Positions 9,195 to 17,800 of a stretch of 64,000 nt of DNA are shown piece after piece. The translations under genes were made by a program, and so were the position numbers. Source of the stretch: Geobacter sp. (GTDB lineage: Bacteria; Desulfobacterota; Desulfuromonadia; Geobacterales; DSM-12255); NCBI GenBank assembly GCA_009684525.1, contig WKKR01000001.1, positions 248,001 through 312,000 of the forward strand. The letters run 5' to 3'. The notes below the pieces were generated by a model that saw nothing but the letters and a program-made list of their open reading frames with translations, ran no database searches and was not told the origin of the DNA. Within the stretch, counting starts at the first letter, position 1. Each line of letters opens with the position of its first letter.

Positions 9195-9383
9195 TCAGTG
9201 AACTCTTCTCTCCTTACCCTTGAAATCTCCGCCTGACCCTCGTAACCGATCCTTCGCTGTTATTCTCACCCATCCACTCGCTCTCCAGAAGGCATGAATC
9301 CTTCGCGTCTGAATCAATCTTTCCAGGTCCTCGGCTGTCACTGTCCCAGAGGTACTGTCGGCAAAAATAACCGGGATTTTCAC
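9195..9383 (-). CDS. small conserved-looking hypothetical protein (62 aa)
   Basis: The 62-residue product begins MKIPVIFADSTSGTVTAEDL and contains RIHAFWRASGWVRITAKDRLRG and a basic end (GGDFKGKERRVH). It appears to be a genuine gene. A GTG start (9383-9381) is preceded by GAGGTGA with a spacing of about five bases, and the composition is protein-like. From memory, similar short proteins with a SGWV segment occur in several copies in Geobacter genomes, but the function is unknown. No membrane segment or signal is visible. The inverted repeat at 9451-9469 lies upstream and could be its operator. Confidence 0.55.
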   Translation of the reverse strand: MKIPVIFADSTSGTVTAEDLERLIQTRRIHAFWRASGWVRITAKDRLRGSGGDFKGKERRVH

Positions 9384-9450
9384 TGGATCACCTCGCTTTC
9401 GTTGGGTTTGATAGTTTCTGTTTTCATGAAAAGCATATGACGTGCCATGG

Positions 9451-9469
9451 GTGTATAAATTTAGTACAC
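9451..9469. promoter_or_regulatory. inverted repeat, possible operator
   Basis: GTGTA and TACAC arms flank nine AT-rich bases (GTGTATAAATTTAGTACAC), about 70 bases upstream of the small minus-strand gene. The arms are only 5 bp, so this is a weak call. Confidence 0.3.
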
Positions 9470-9539
9470 ATTTGCATTTGAACTTTTCCCTTTCTCAAGA
9501 AGTGGATATCCCAAAGGTTATTCTCAACACCACTGCCAG

Positions 9540-9827
9540 CTACGGCCACTGTCCATTCCACTGTGTGAAGGCTGGCCCTGACGTGTGATTTCGCTCACCG
9601 TTTTTTGCGGCATGGATTGCGATTTCAAGGAATGCCCCGGTCATTTCGAGATACTTCCGTGATGGATATATTACAGTAGAGTGCCGGATTAAGAGTCGCA
9701 TCTGCCAACCTTTTGCCACCTGTACTTGCAGGCGCGAGCCAACAGGCATAATCTTCGGCATACCTGCAATATACGGAACCGTCAACAATGTGACGCAGGT
9801 GTGATTTGTAACATGGTGTATTGTCAC
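9540..9827 (-). pseudogene. probable LysR-type regulator remnant (C-terminal part)
   Basis: The frame encodes about 95 residues. The middle part (VPYIAGMPKIMPVGSRLQVQV, then VIYPSRKYLEMTGAFLEIA) reads like the end of a LysR substrate-binding domain, where a glycine-rich leader, a hydrophobic strand and a RKYLSxxxxAFL segment are usual. No helix-turn-helix or N-terminal two thirds is present. The first dozen residues and the tail do not look like the family. I read it as a fragment of a lost gene; similarity is by eye only. Confidence 0.35.
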
Positions 9828-10239
9828 GAGTTATGAACTTTACGATAAATGGAAAATGCAGTTAATTAATAATAGGTTCCGTCTTTGGGTCAACAACATC
9901 AACAGGGATCTGTTGATAACTTATGGATAATTTTGTTGACGGTCGGCCTAAGTTTATTCGTTACAGGGGGTTTAGCGAATTGCCCAAAAAATAGACGGGC
10001 TAGTGACAAAAAAATGACTTGTCTGAATAGCTTAACATAATGATATAACTGCAAAAATTATTTCAGGGCGGCATTTAGACCGATGTTGAAATCCGGCTAT
10101 TTCACCGCTAAAATGTTGTCTCGCGAGTACCGGTTGCTTACTGCAAGAAAATTCAGCAGACAGGATGATTGCCAAGAGAAAAGGAGACAGCTCTGCTCAC
10201 GCAGGGAATGGGGTGTGGCGGGGATCTTTCGTTGCTTGT

Positions 10240-11259
10240 CTAGCGCTGATCTGCAGTTGGACCGGCCTTGGTTGAGGCTATGAACCAGGTACGCAGCCGT
10301 TCGAGCCCTTCGCTGATGGAGACCGTAGGCTGATAGCCCAGATCCCGCCTGGCAGCCTCAATGGAAAACCAGTGCGCCGTGGAAAGCTCATTGGCCACGA
10401 AATGTGTCATGGGGGGCTCCCCCTTGAGCCGCAGCAGCGGCCAGAGGGTTTCGCAGATGGTACCGGCCAGCAGGGCCATGCGGGGTGAGATGCTCCGCTT
10501 GACCGGTGGCATCCCGGCCGAGGCTAGGATGCCGTTCACCATGTCCCAGAGCGGAAGCGGCTCGCCGTTGCTGATGAAATAGACTCTGCCGGCGACCGCG
10601 CTTCCGGGTGAAAGCCGCTCGGCCGCTGCCAGATGCGCCTCTGCGGCGTTGTCGACATAGACGGTGTCCACCAGGCAGGGTCGGTTGCCGATCCGGCGGA
10701 GCCTTCCCGCTTTTGCCCTGGCAATGATGCGCGGCACCAGGTGATTGTCTCCCGGACCCCAGATGAGATGGGGACGGAGTGCGACTGTTGCCAGCTCGGG
10801 AGAGTTGGCGGCAATCACCATCTGCTCGGCCATGGCCTTGGTCTGCGGGTAGTGGGCCTCATAACGCTGTGGGAAAGGGAGGGATTCATCCCCACTTTCG
10901 ATATCGCTGCCGTCGAAGACCACACTCGGCGAACTGGTATGGACCAGTCTGGAGATGCCGCTTAAGCGGCAGGCATCGATGACGTTCGCCGTGCCGATGA
11001 CGTTTGCCCGGTGGAAATCGGCGTATGCCCCCCAGACACCGGCCTTGGCGGCAACGTGGTACACGATGTCGCAGCCCTGTGCCGCCCGGATCACCGCCTC
11101 CCGGTCACCGAGGTCACCCTGCACCTGCTCTGCGCCAAGGAGCGACAAGGCCGGGTATGTGCTGCGGGAAAAGCTGCGGACCGGGATGCCCCGCTCACGC
11201 AGCATCCTGACGATCACGCCGCCGAGAAAGCCGCCTCCTCCGGTTACCAGCGCCTTCAA
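10240..11259 (-). CDS. oleD: OleD: NADPH-dependent 2-alkyl-3-ketoalkanoate reductase (SDR superfamily)
   Basis: The 339-residue extended short-chain dehydrogenase begins KALVTGGGGFLGGVIVRMLRE with a TGxxGxxG-type nucleotide site. It has the catalytic YxxxK (YPQTKAMAEQ) and a preceding Ser (HTSSPSVVFDG). In the ole pathway OleD reduces the 2-alkyl-3-keto acid made by OleA to the beta-hydroxy acid. It resembles 3-beta-hydroxysteroid dehydrogenases, and the neighbours oleA, oleB and oleC settle the role. The start is TTG (11259-11257), which overlaps the oleC stop as TTGA, with AGGGAAG upstream. It is the last gene of the operon. Confidence 0.9.
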   Translation of the reverse strand: MKALVTGGGGFLGGVIVRMLRERGIPVRSFSRSTYPALSLLGAEQVQGDLGDREAVIRAAQGCDIVYHVAAKAGVWGAYADFHRANVIGTANVIDACRLSGISRLVHTSSPSVVFDGSDIESGDESLPFPQRYEAHYPQTKAMAEQMVIAANSPELATVALRPHLIWGPGDNHLVPRIIARAKAGRLRRIGNRPCLVDTVYVDNAAEAHLAAAERLSPGSAVAGRVYFISNGEPLPLWDMVNGILASAGMPPVKRSISPRMALLAGTICETLWPLLRLKGEPPMTHFVANELSTAHWFSIEAARRDLGYQPTVSISEGLERLRTWFIASTKAGPTADQR

Positions 11260-12893
11260 GGTAGCTTCCCTGCTGCCCAGACAGCCAGTTTCTCGCGGAA
11301 AATCTTGGCGTTGTGGCGGATATCCACCGGGAAGGAGGGGTGGAAGAGGATGGTCGTGATCTCCTGGGTATGGATATGTGCCCGGGCGATCTCCAGCAGT
11401 TCCCGGTGCAACAGCTCCCGGTCGACCCTGGCCCCTTTTTCCAGTTCCACACAGAGGACCGGTTTCTGACTACCTTTTTCGCCGATACCGACAAGGGCAG
11501 TGCGGTAAACATGTGGATGGGTATTGAAGACCGCTTCGCACGGGATGGTAAAGAGCGGGCCCGAGGGGGTCTCCACCCGGTGCGATTTCCTGCCGCAGAA
11601 CCAGATCCTGCCATCTTCGTCCATCCCCCCCAGGTCCCCCATGCGGTGGAAGAAGCCTTTGCCGACCGGGTCGGCTATCTTTGCCAGCTGGTTGGCCTCC
11701 GGGCGGTTGTGATACCCGCGTGTGACCTGTTCCCCTTGCACGACGATCTCGCCGATCTGCCCCGGCGGAACCCTGAGAGAGTCGTCCCAGCTGGGGATCG
11801 GTTCATCGCTGATCCTGATTATCTCCAGCCTGATGCCCTGGACCGGTCTGCCGATACAGACGCCGCCGCCTGCCTCGGTGATCCGGCGCGTTTCACCGAG
11901 GATTTCGCGGCTGCCGATGGAACAGACCGGCAGCGCCTCGGTGGCGCCGTAGGGGGTGAAGATCTCCGCGTCTGGATTGAGCATGCGGGAGAAGCGCTCC
12001 ATGACAGCTGCCGATACCGGTGCGCCAGCGGATATGACCCGCCGCAGGGTGGGGAGTTTGATCCCCTTCCTGGCACCATAGCTGCCGACGCGGTTGATGA
12101 GGGCCGGCGAACCGAACATGGTGGTGACGCCGTAACGCTCGATGGCAGACAGGATTTTTCGGGGATCGACCGAGCCGGGACGGGTGAAATCCATCTCCGG
12201 GATGACAGCGGTCATGCCGAGGGCCGGTGCGAAAAGCGCAAAGAGGGGGAAGGTGGGGAGATCGATCTCTCCCGGCTCGATGCCGTACACCTGGCGGAGC
12301 GCCGCTACCTGGGCGGCAAAGTTGCCGTGGCTGTAAACCGCCCCCTTTGGCGGGCCGGTGCTGCCGCTGGTAAAGAGGATAGCCGCCACGTCGTCCCGCT
12401 GGGTGGGCGCCAGGCGAAACGGGAGTTCTTCCTTCCCCGCGATGAGGGCGTCCAGGGTGGTCCCTTGCCAGAAGAGCCGTCGTCCCACGGTGATGAAGGT
12501 GCGCAGCGTCTCTTTACCCCAGCCGAACAGGAGGCGGGCGACCTGTGCGGCGGGGATGCCGATGAAGGCATGGGGTTCGGCCTCGGCAAGGCATTGCCGC
12601 AGGTTTTTCATCCCCAGCCCCGGATCGACGAGGACCGGCACAGCGCCGACCTTGAACAGGGCAAAGGTCAGGGCGAACAGCTCCGGACCGGGCTTGACCA
12701 TCAGGACAGTACGCACGCCGCGGCCGATGCCGCAGGATACGAGCCCGTGGGCGACCCGGTTGCTCAGGCTGTCCAGTTCGCGAAAGGTGAGGCGCCGGTT
12801 TCCGGAAGGGAAGATGATGGCCGGCGTATCGGGCTGCCGGGCCGCCATCTCCGGGAGGTGGGCGGCGATGTTTACCAGATCTTTCCGGATCAT
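11256..12893 (-). CDS. oleC: OleC: beta-lactone synthetase (AMP-forming ligase superfamily)
   Basis: The 545-residue member of the acyl-adenylate superfamily carries the P-loop ILFTSGSTGPPKGAVYSHGNF, the A5 motif YGATEALPV and the hinge region GDLGGMDEDGRIWFCGRKSHRV. In olefin synthesis OleC uses ATP to close the beta-hydroxy acid from OleD into a beta-lactone. A plain acyl-CoA ligase role is the alternative, but the ole context argues against it. ATG 12893-12891 overlaps the oleB stop (ATGA), so translation is coupled. The frame is open far upstream inside oleB, but only this start fits the family length. Confidence 0.92.
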   Translation of the reverse strand: MIRKDLVNIAAHLPEMAARQPDTPAIIFPSGNRRLTFRELDSLSNRVAHGLVSCGIGRGVRTVLMVKPGPELFALTFALFKVGAVPVLVDPGLGMKNLRQCLAEAEPHAFIGIPAAQVARLLFGWGKETLRTFITVGRRLFWQGTTLDALIAGKEELPFRLAPTQRDDVAAILFTSGSTGPPKGAVYSHGNFAAQVAALRQVYGIEPGEIDLPTFPLFALFAPALGMTAVIPEMDFTRPGSVDPRKILSAIERYGVTTMFGSPALINRVGSYGARKGIKLPTLRRVISAGAPVSAAVMERFSRMLNPDAEIFTPYGATEALPVCSIGSREILGETRRITEAGGGVCIGRPVQGIRLEIIRISDEPIPSWDDSLRVPPGQIGEIVVQGEQVTRGYHNRPEANQLAKIADPVGKGFFHRMGDLGGMDEDGRIWFCGRKSHRVETPSGPLFTIPCEAVFNTHPHVYRTALVGIGEKGSQKPVLCVELEKGARVDRELLHRELLEIARAHIHTQEITTILFHPSFPVDIRHNAKIFREKLAVWAAGKLP

Positions 12894-13786
12894 CCCTGTT
12901 GCTCTGTCGTGTCGAGGAAAGAGCTGACGAGCGGGATGACCTCGTCCGCTGCATCTTCCAGGATGTAATGCCCGCAATCGGCGAAGCGATGGACCCGTGC
13001 CGCCGGAAAGCGCCGCTCCCATTCCGCGAGGAAGTGCCGGTCGAAGACAAAGTCCCGCTCCCCCCAGATGATCTGTATCGGGAGCGTCGCAAACCGGGAG
13101 AGCCCCGCTTCGGTGCTGCTGACCAGGTCGTAGCCACGGTCGCCGGGAGAGAGGGGAATGTCCTGGACAAAGCGGAGGGTGGCGATCCGATGCTGCCAAG
13201 AATCGTAGGGGAGCTGGTAGAGGCTGCGCAAGGCCGGCGACATGGGGTTGCGCTTGCACCCCACAACCGAGGCCGCACGGCTGAAGGCGTTCCCACCCCT
13301 GACCAGGAGCGCACCCAGGACGGTGTCGCGACAGATCCGCAGGGCCAGCGGGAAGCGCTTCGTCTGCGGCAGGTGAAAGGCGGCAGTATTCAGGATGACC
13401 AGGCGTCTGATCCGCTCCGGGTGGCGGACGGCATAGGTCATGCCGATCATGCCGCCCCAGTCGTGGAGCACCAGGGTCAAGGGCTCTTTGATGTCCAGGT
13501 GGTCTAGAAGCCGCTCCAGATCTGCCACCCGGCGGGACAGGCTGTAGTCGTAACGATCGTCGCCCGGCTTGTCGGAAAAGCCGCAGCCGATATGATCCGG
13601 CACGATGCAGTGGTAGCGGTCCTTCAGCGCGCTGACGAGACGCCGGTAGTAGAATGACCAGGAGGGGTTGCCGTGGACCATCACCACCGGCGGACCGGAC
13701 CCTTCGTCCAGGTAGTGGTAACGGAGGCCGTCCAGATCGAGGAAATGGCTGGTAAACGGATATTCGCGCTGCAGGTCGGGGTTCAC
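12890..13786 (-). CDS. oleB: OleB: beta-lactone decarboxylase (alpha/beta hydrolase, haloalkane-dehalogenase-like)
   Basis: The alpha/beta hydrolase of about 298 residues has an Asp nucleophile in TLVLHDWGGMIGM. The HGNPSWSFYYRRL oxyanion region, an acidic segment (IWGERDFVFD) and a C-terminal His (DCGHYILEDAADEV) complete the set, as in haloalkane dehalogenases. In the ole pathway OleB removes CO2 from the beta-lactone to give the cis-olefin. GTG 13786 is chosen because it forms a GTGA overlap with the oleA stop and has GGGAG seven bases upstream. GTG 13789 and ATG 13810 are possible. OleB commonly assembles with OleC and OleD. Confidence 0.9.
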   Translation of the reverse strand: MNPDLQREYPFTSHFLDLDGLRYHYLDEGSGPPVVMVHGNPSWSFYYRRLVSALKDRYHCIVPDHIGCGFSDKPGDDRYDYSLSRRVADLERLLDHLDIKEPLTLVLHDWGGMIGMTYAVRHPERIRRLVILNTAAFHLPQTKRFPLALRICRDTVLGALLVRGGNAFSRAASVVGCKRNPMSPALRSLYQLPYDSWQHRIATLRFVQDIPLSPGDRGYDLVSSTEAGLSRFATLPIQIIWGERDFVFDRHFLAEWERRFPAARVHRFADCGHYILEDAADEVIPLVSSFLDTTEQQG

Positions 13787-14826
13787 CACTGGACTCCCAG
13801 CATCAGGCAATTAAGGCCGCTGCCGATCCCGAGGAAACCGACCCGGTCGCCGGGGCTGAGCATCTCCCGTTCGGCTGCCAGGGCCGCGGTCAACGGCAGG
13901 GAAACGGTCCCCATGTTGCCGAGAAACTCAAAGGTGGTGAAATCTTTCTCCGGTGCAATGCCGAGCGTCTTGAGAATTGCGCTCTGGTGCGCCGAGCCGA
14001 CCTGGTGGCAGATGACGCGGTCCACCTGCTCCGGGCGCCAGCCGATCTCCGGGAGGAAGGAGGCCCAGGTCCGTCTGCCGAGTTCTATCCCGTAATTCAT
14101 CACGTTGACCGCATCGGTGCTCATGGTCTGGGTGAAGCTGCCGCTGCCATCCGGAGATATCCCCCAGAGGCAGAGGCCGTGATGTTCGGGTGCGGCCTGG
14201 GTGACGCCGCCGAGCAGGCGGTGGTTGCCGGAAGGCGAAAAGGAGCCGTCCGTGACCAGCACGGCCACGGCCCCTGACCCGCCGGTGAGCGTGGCGAGGG
14301 AGGAGGCGAACCGCTCCATGTTCCGGTCGGCCAGCATCCGGTCGATCATGATGTCGTTGATCTCCCGGGCGCTCTCGCAGGAGACCACCAGCCCGGCCTT
14401 GATCTGACCCAGTTCGATCCGGTTCGCCACTTCCAGGATGCCGTTTAAGACCCCCAGGCAGGCATTGGAGATGTCGAAGATCGCGGCGTTGCCGCCGATG
14501 CCGAGGCCGGCAGCCACCCGGCAAGCTGTTGCCGGCTCGAACTGCTCGCGGCAGACCCCGGCATAGATGAGCATGCCGACATCGCCGGGGGATACGCCGG
14601 CAGCATCCAGCGCCTTGTTGCCGGCGGCAATGGCACCCTTGGAGAGGGGATAGCCCGGCTCCCACCAGCGTCGTTCGCGGATACCGGTCAGTGCCTGGAG
14701 CTGTCCCGGCACAAAGCGAAGATCCCGATAGAGCGGTTCCAGGCGTGCTTCCAGTTCCGTAGAGGTGACGACCACCGGCGCCAGTTCATACCCCAGCGCT
14801 GCTATGAAGGCCCTTGCATACTTCAT
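13783..14826 (-). CDS. oleA: OleA: head-to-head acyl condensing thiolase (KAS III-like)
   Basis: The 347-residue FabH-like enzyme keeps the Cys nucleophile (FDISNACLGVLNGI), a His (VICHQVGSAHQSA) and an Asn (GNMGTVSLPLTAAL). OleA joins two fatty acyl groups in a non-decarboxylative Claisen condensation, giving a 2-alkyl-3-ketoalkanoic acid. This is the entry step to long-chain olefins. It follows the pfaC stop by only seven bases and overlaps oleB by GTGA. Placement directly after the polyunsaturated-acyl synthase suggests that at least one of its substrates is the polyene chain made upstream; this is inference. Confidence 0.93.
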   Translation of the reverse strand: MKYARAFIAALGYELAPVVVTSTELEARLEPLYRDLRFVPGQLQALTGIRERRWWEPGYPLSKGAIAAGNKALDAAGVSPGDVGMLIYAGVCREQFEPATACRVAAGLGIGGNAAIFDISNACLGVLNGILEVANRIELGQIKAGLVVSCESAREINDIMIDRMLADRNMERFASSLATLTGGSGAVAVLVTDGSFSPSGNHRLLGGVTQAAPEHHGLCLWGISPDGSGSFTQTMSTDAVNVMNYGIELGRRTWASFLPEIGWRPEQVDRVICHQVGSAHQSAILKTLGIAPEKDFTTFEFLGNMGTVSLPLTAALAAEREMLSPGDRVGFLGIGSGLNCLMLGVQW

Positions 14827-14833
14827 TCGTTAG

Positions 14834-17800
14834 CTACTCCATCCGTAGAGAAAAATCGTTCATCTGGTAAATCGGCCGGCCATCCACGGCGAGGAAGCCA
14901 TCTGCGGTCAAAAGCCGTTGCTGGTCGTCGATGGCAGTCACCCATGCCTCGACCGTCACCAGGCTGTTGGTCGGTACGATCTGGCCCCGGTAGAGCCAGC
15001 GATGCCTGGACCCGAGTGCAACGGCGACAGATGCATCTGCTGCAGGCAGCCCCCAGCGCTCGATTGCAACGAACCTGAGGAGCTGTAAAAATGATTCGAG
15101 GCCGAGGGAGCCGGGGGTGACCGGGTCCTGATAGAAGTGGGCCTTGAAGAACCATTCGTCTGGGTCGACGACCTTGCTGCCGCGGATATAGCCGAGCTGC
15201 GCCGGCCCGCCGTCAGGGAGGAAGAGGTCGATCCGGTCGATCATCCGGAGTTGCTGTCCGGGAAACGGCGCCTGTTCCGGGTAGGGGAGGCTCCGGCCCC
15301 TGACCGTCTCTTCCGGCGTCGGGACAAAGGGGGTGGCATCGCGGATGCCCACCTGGTTCGACAGCGCCTCCCTGGAGAAGAAACCGAACATGGTCTCCCC
15401 CGTGTAGATCGGCCCTTCGTGGCCGCTGACGGCGAAGTCGTATTCCTGGATGATCATGCCGCCGCTGATGGAAACCTTTTTCAGCGTGGCTGCGGCGGTC
15501 AGGGTACCGCTTTCCGGCGTCACCGGTCGATGCTGGACAGCATTGCCCCCCAGATTGCGGAACGAGAGATCGATGGGGCTGGTGAGCGCCGAGCCGACAT
15601 AGGCTGCCAGCCAGCCGCACGGCTGGAGTGCAGCCTCCAGAAGGACTGCGAACGGCATCAGCGGCTGGCGGTCGGCAGCGAAATACCAGGCATCACCGGG
15701 GATATCGTACTGGGCCTCTGCCATGGCGCCGGGTACCATCCGCCACGGCTCTCCATGCAGGGCGGTGATCCGGTCCATGAACTGGAACGGCGGCCCCGGC
15801 AGGCGGGCAATCTTCCGTTCGTTGTCGAAAACGCGATACTGTTCGCCAAACCCTTCCGAGGGGTTACCGTTACTGTAGGCAAGGATATGCTCCTTGGTGT
15901 AGAGGGCGGCCTTCTGCGTGGTTGCGGGGATGGCCAGGTTATCCCCGCTCCAGAGCGCAACGAGCTGTTCCCGTGTCGTGCCGGTCAGTCGGACCGACAT
16001 GGATGTGATCTCCACGACGGGCCGGCCATCTGCGTACATCAGGGCATCCACCACGGCATAGGGTTCGGGCCGGTAGCCCAGCTCGCGAATGGTCACCTCG
16101 TAGGCGGCAATGCGGGTCGTTTCCAGCACCTGGCCACGGCAGCGAAGCTGGCTCGCCACACCCGGTACCGGCTCCCAGGCAGCACCCCCTGTTTCGGCTA
16201 TCCAGCCCATGCGGAGGAGGAAGATCCGCAGGGTGTGGAGGCAGCATTCATACATCAGGGTGCCGGGCATGACCCGGTCGTCGACGAAATGACAGGTAAG
16301 GAACCAGTCGTCCGGCCGGATGTCCGCTTCGGCACGGATCGAGCCGAGCCCGTACCGGCCGCCGGTCGGGTCGATCTCCATGACCCGGTGCACCAAGCGC
16401 ATCCTGTCCCCCGGAATGGTCAGGGGGCGGGAGAGAGGGAGCCCTGCAAAGTGGCTGCCGAAGCATGCTGCCAGGTCGCCGTCTCTTAAGGCATCGAGCT
16501 GGGTCGCATCGTAGCGTTCCTTCGCCATCGGTACCAGTTCCTGCCAGTCCGGAGGACGGATGCCGGTGCGGGGACGGAGGTCGAGGGCCGGCCGGACGAT
16601 ACCCTTGCCGGCGGCGAGCTCCTCGTCGGTAAAGAATCCGGCGCAGCCGTCGCGCATGGTCAGGAGCGGCTCGCCGTTCACCGTTGCATCGAAGAGGAAG
16701 CGGAAGAGCCAGGTGTCCCCCTGCCGGAAGAAGCGCTCGATGCGGATATCGTAGTGGATGGTCTCGCACGGACCGGGGAGACTGCGATGAAAGGTGACCA
16801 CTGCATCGAGAAGCCGGTAGACCGCGAGCCCCCTGGTAATGAAATCGATCCCCAGGTAGCCGGAGAGGAAGAGATCGGCCTGTCCCGCTTCGACGGCGAT
16901 ACAGGTGGGGATACGCCCGCCGTCCAGGTACCAGGCGCTCGCAAGGATGTCGTGCTCGGTAACCACCCTGCCGTGGGTCATGGACCGGGGTTCGCCTTCG
17001 ACGGTGACGATCCTGTCCACGAGCATCAGCGGCTCGTCCGGCAGCCTGACCCTGGTGGGGAAGCTGTCTGCCTCGGCAAAGGCCGGTCCGAGCATGGCAG
17101 CAACCGAACCCCGGGCGAATTCCAGGCAGAGCCCCCTGGAAAAGGCGACCGGCGTCTGCTCGGGCTCTGTTGCCACGGCAGTTCCGGCAGGTTTTTTACC
17201 CGGAACGACCAGGCGGTGCTCAGGGGGGATCTCCTCGCCCAGTGCCTCCTGAATCGAGAGCTGGAGCGCCAGGGTATCGGCCATGGTGCGCGAAAGACCG
17301 TCGCTCATCCGGAGGAATGCCTCGTGGGCCTTTATCTGTGCTTCTTGGGCTGAGGCGAAATCGCGAATCAGTTGCGCCAGCGAGTCGTCTGCAGGCGCGG
17401 CCGCGGCAACAGCAGGGGCAGCCGGGGAGGTTGCGGCAGGGGGAGGCGCAGGAGTGACGGCCGGTTCAGCTGCGATGACCGGTTTCATGGGCTCCTTGGC
17501 CCGAGGCCTGACCTTTGGCAGGGGAGGGGCAAACGGGGCCCCGCCCAGGGTAACGGCAATGCGCGAGCCACGGGGAGACGATGCCAGCCGTAGCGGCGGC
17601 GTGGCAAAGAGGGGCGCCAGGTCAACCGTGACATTCTCGGCAACGAGATTGGCGAGCAGGCGGAGCATGGCGGAAACCGCGTCCTGACCGGGCAGGCAGG
17701 CGGACCGGGCAAGATGGGGACGACCGGCAAGGATCCGGCCGATCATCCTGCTGCAAGAGGCGCCGGGACCCATCTCCAGAAAGAGCCGGGTGCCGTTTTC

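Larger units (their letters stand above)
9384..10239. other. gene-poor stretch with a decayed regulator
   Basis: About 850 bases without an intact gene lie between the translation block and the ole genes. They hold a short inverted repeat (9451-9469), a probable LysR remnant (9540-9827) and an AT-rich part (9830-10080). I see no convincing terminator for the ole operon and no RNA gene here. Confidence 0.5.

Noticed and set aside
9900-9950. DnaA-box-like words (GTTGATAA, ATGGATAA) suggesting a replication origin
   Set aside because: Only imperfect single matches, no array of boxes and no dnaA or dnaN nearby.
10083-10283. Open frame of 66 codons beyond oleD
   Set aside because: No ribosome binding site, random composition, and it overlaps the end of oleD.
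11313-12968. Long + strand open frame across oleC
   Set aside because: Antisense shadow of oleC, with no family resemblance and no start signal. The same holds for long + strand frames over pfaA and pfaC (for example 15137-16489, 20366-21727, 21619-23679 and 23836-26154).
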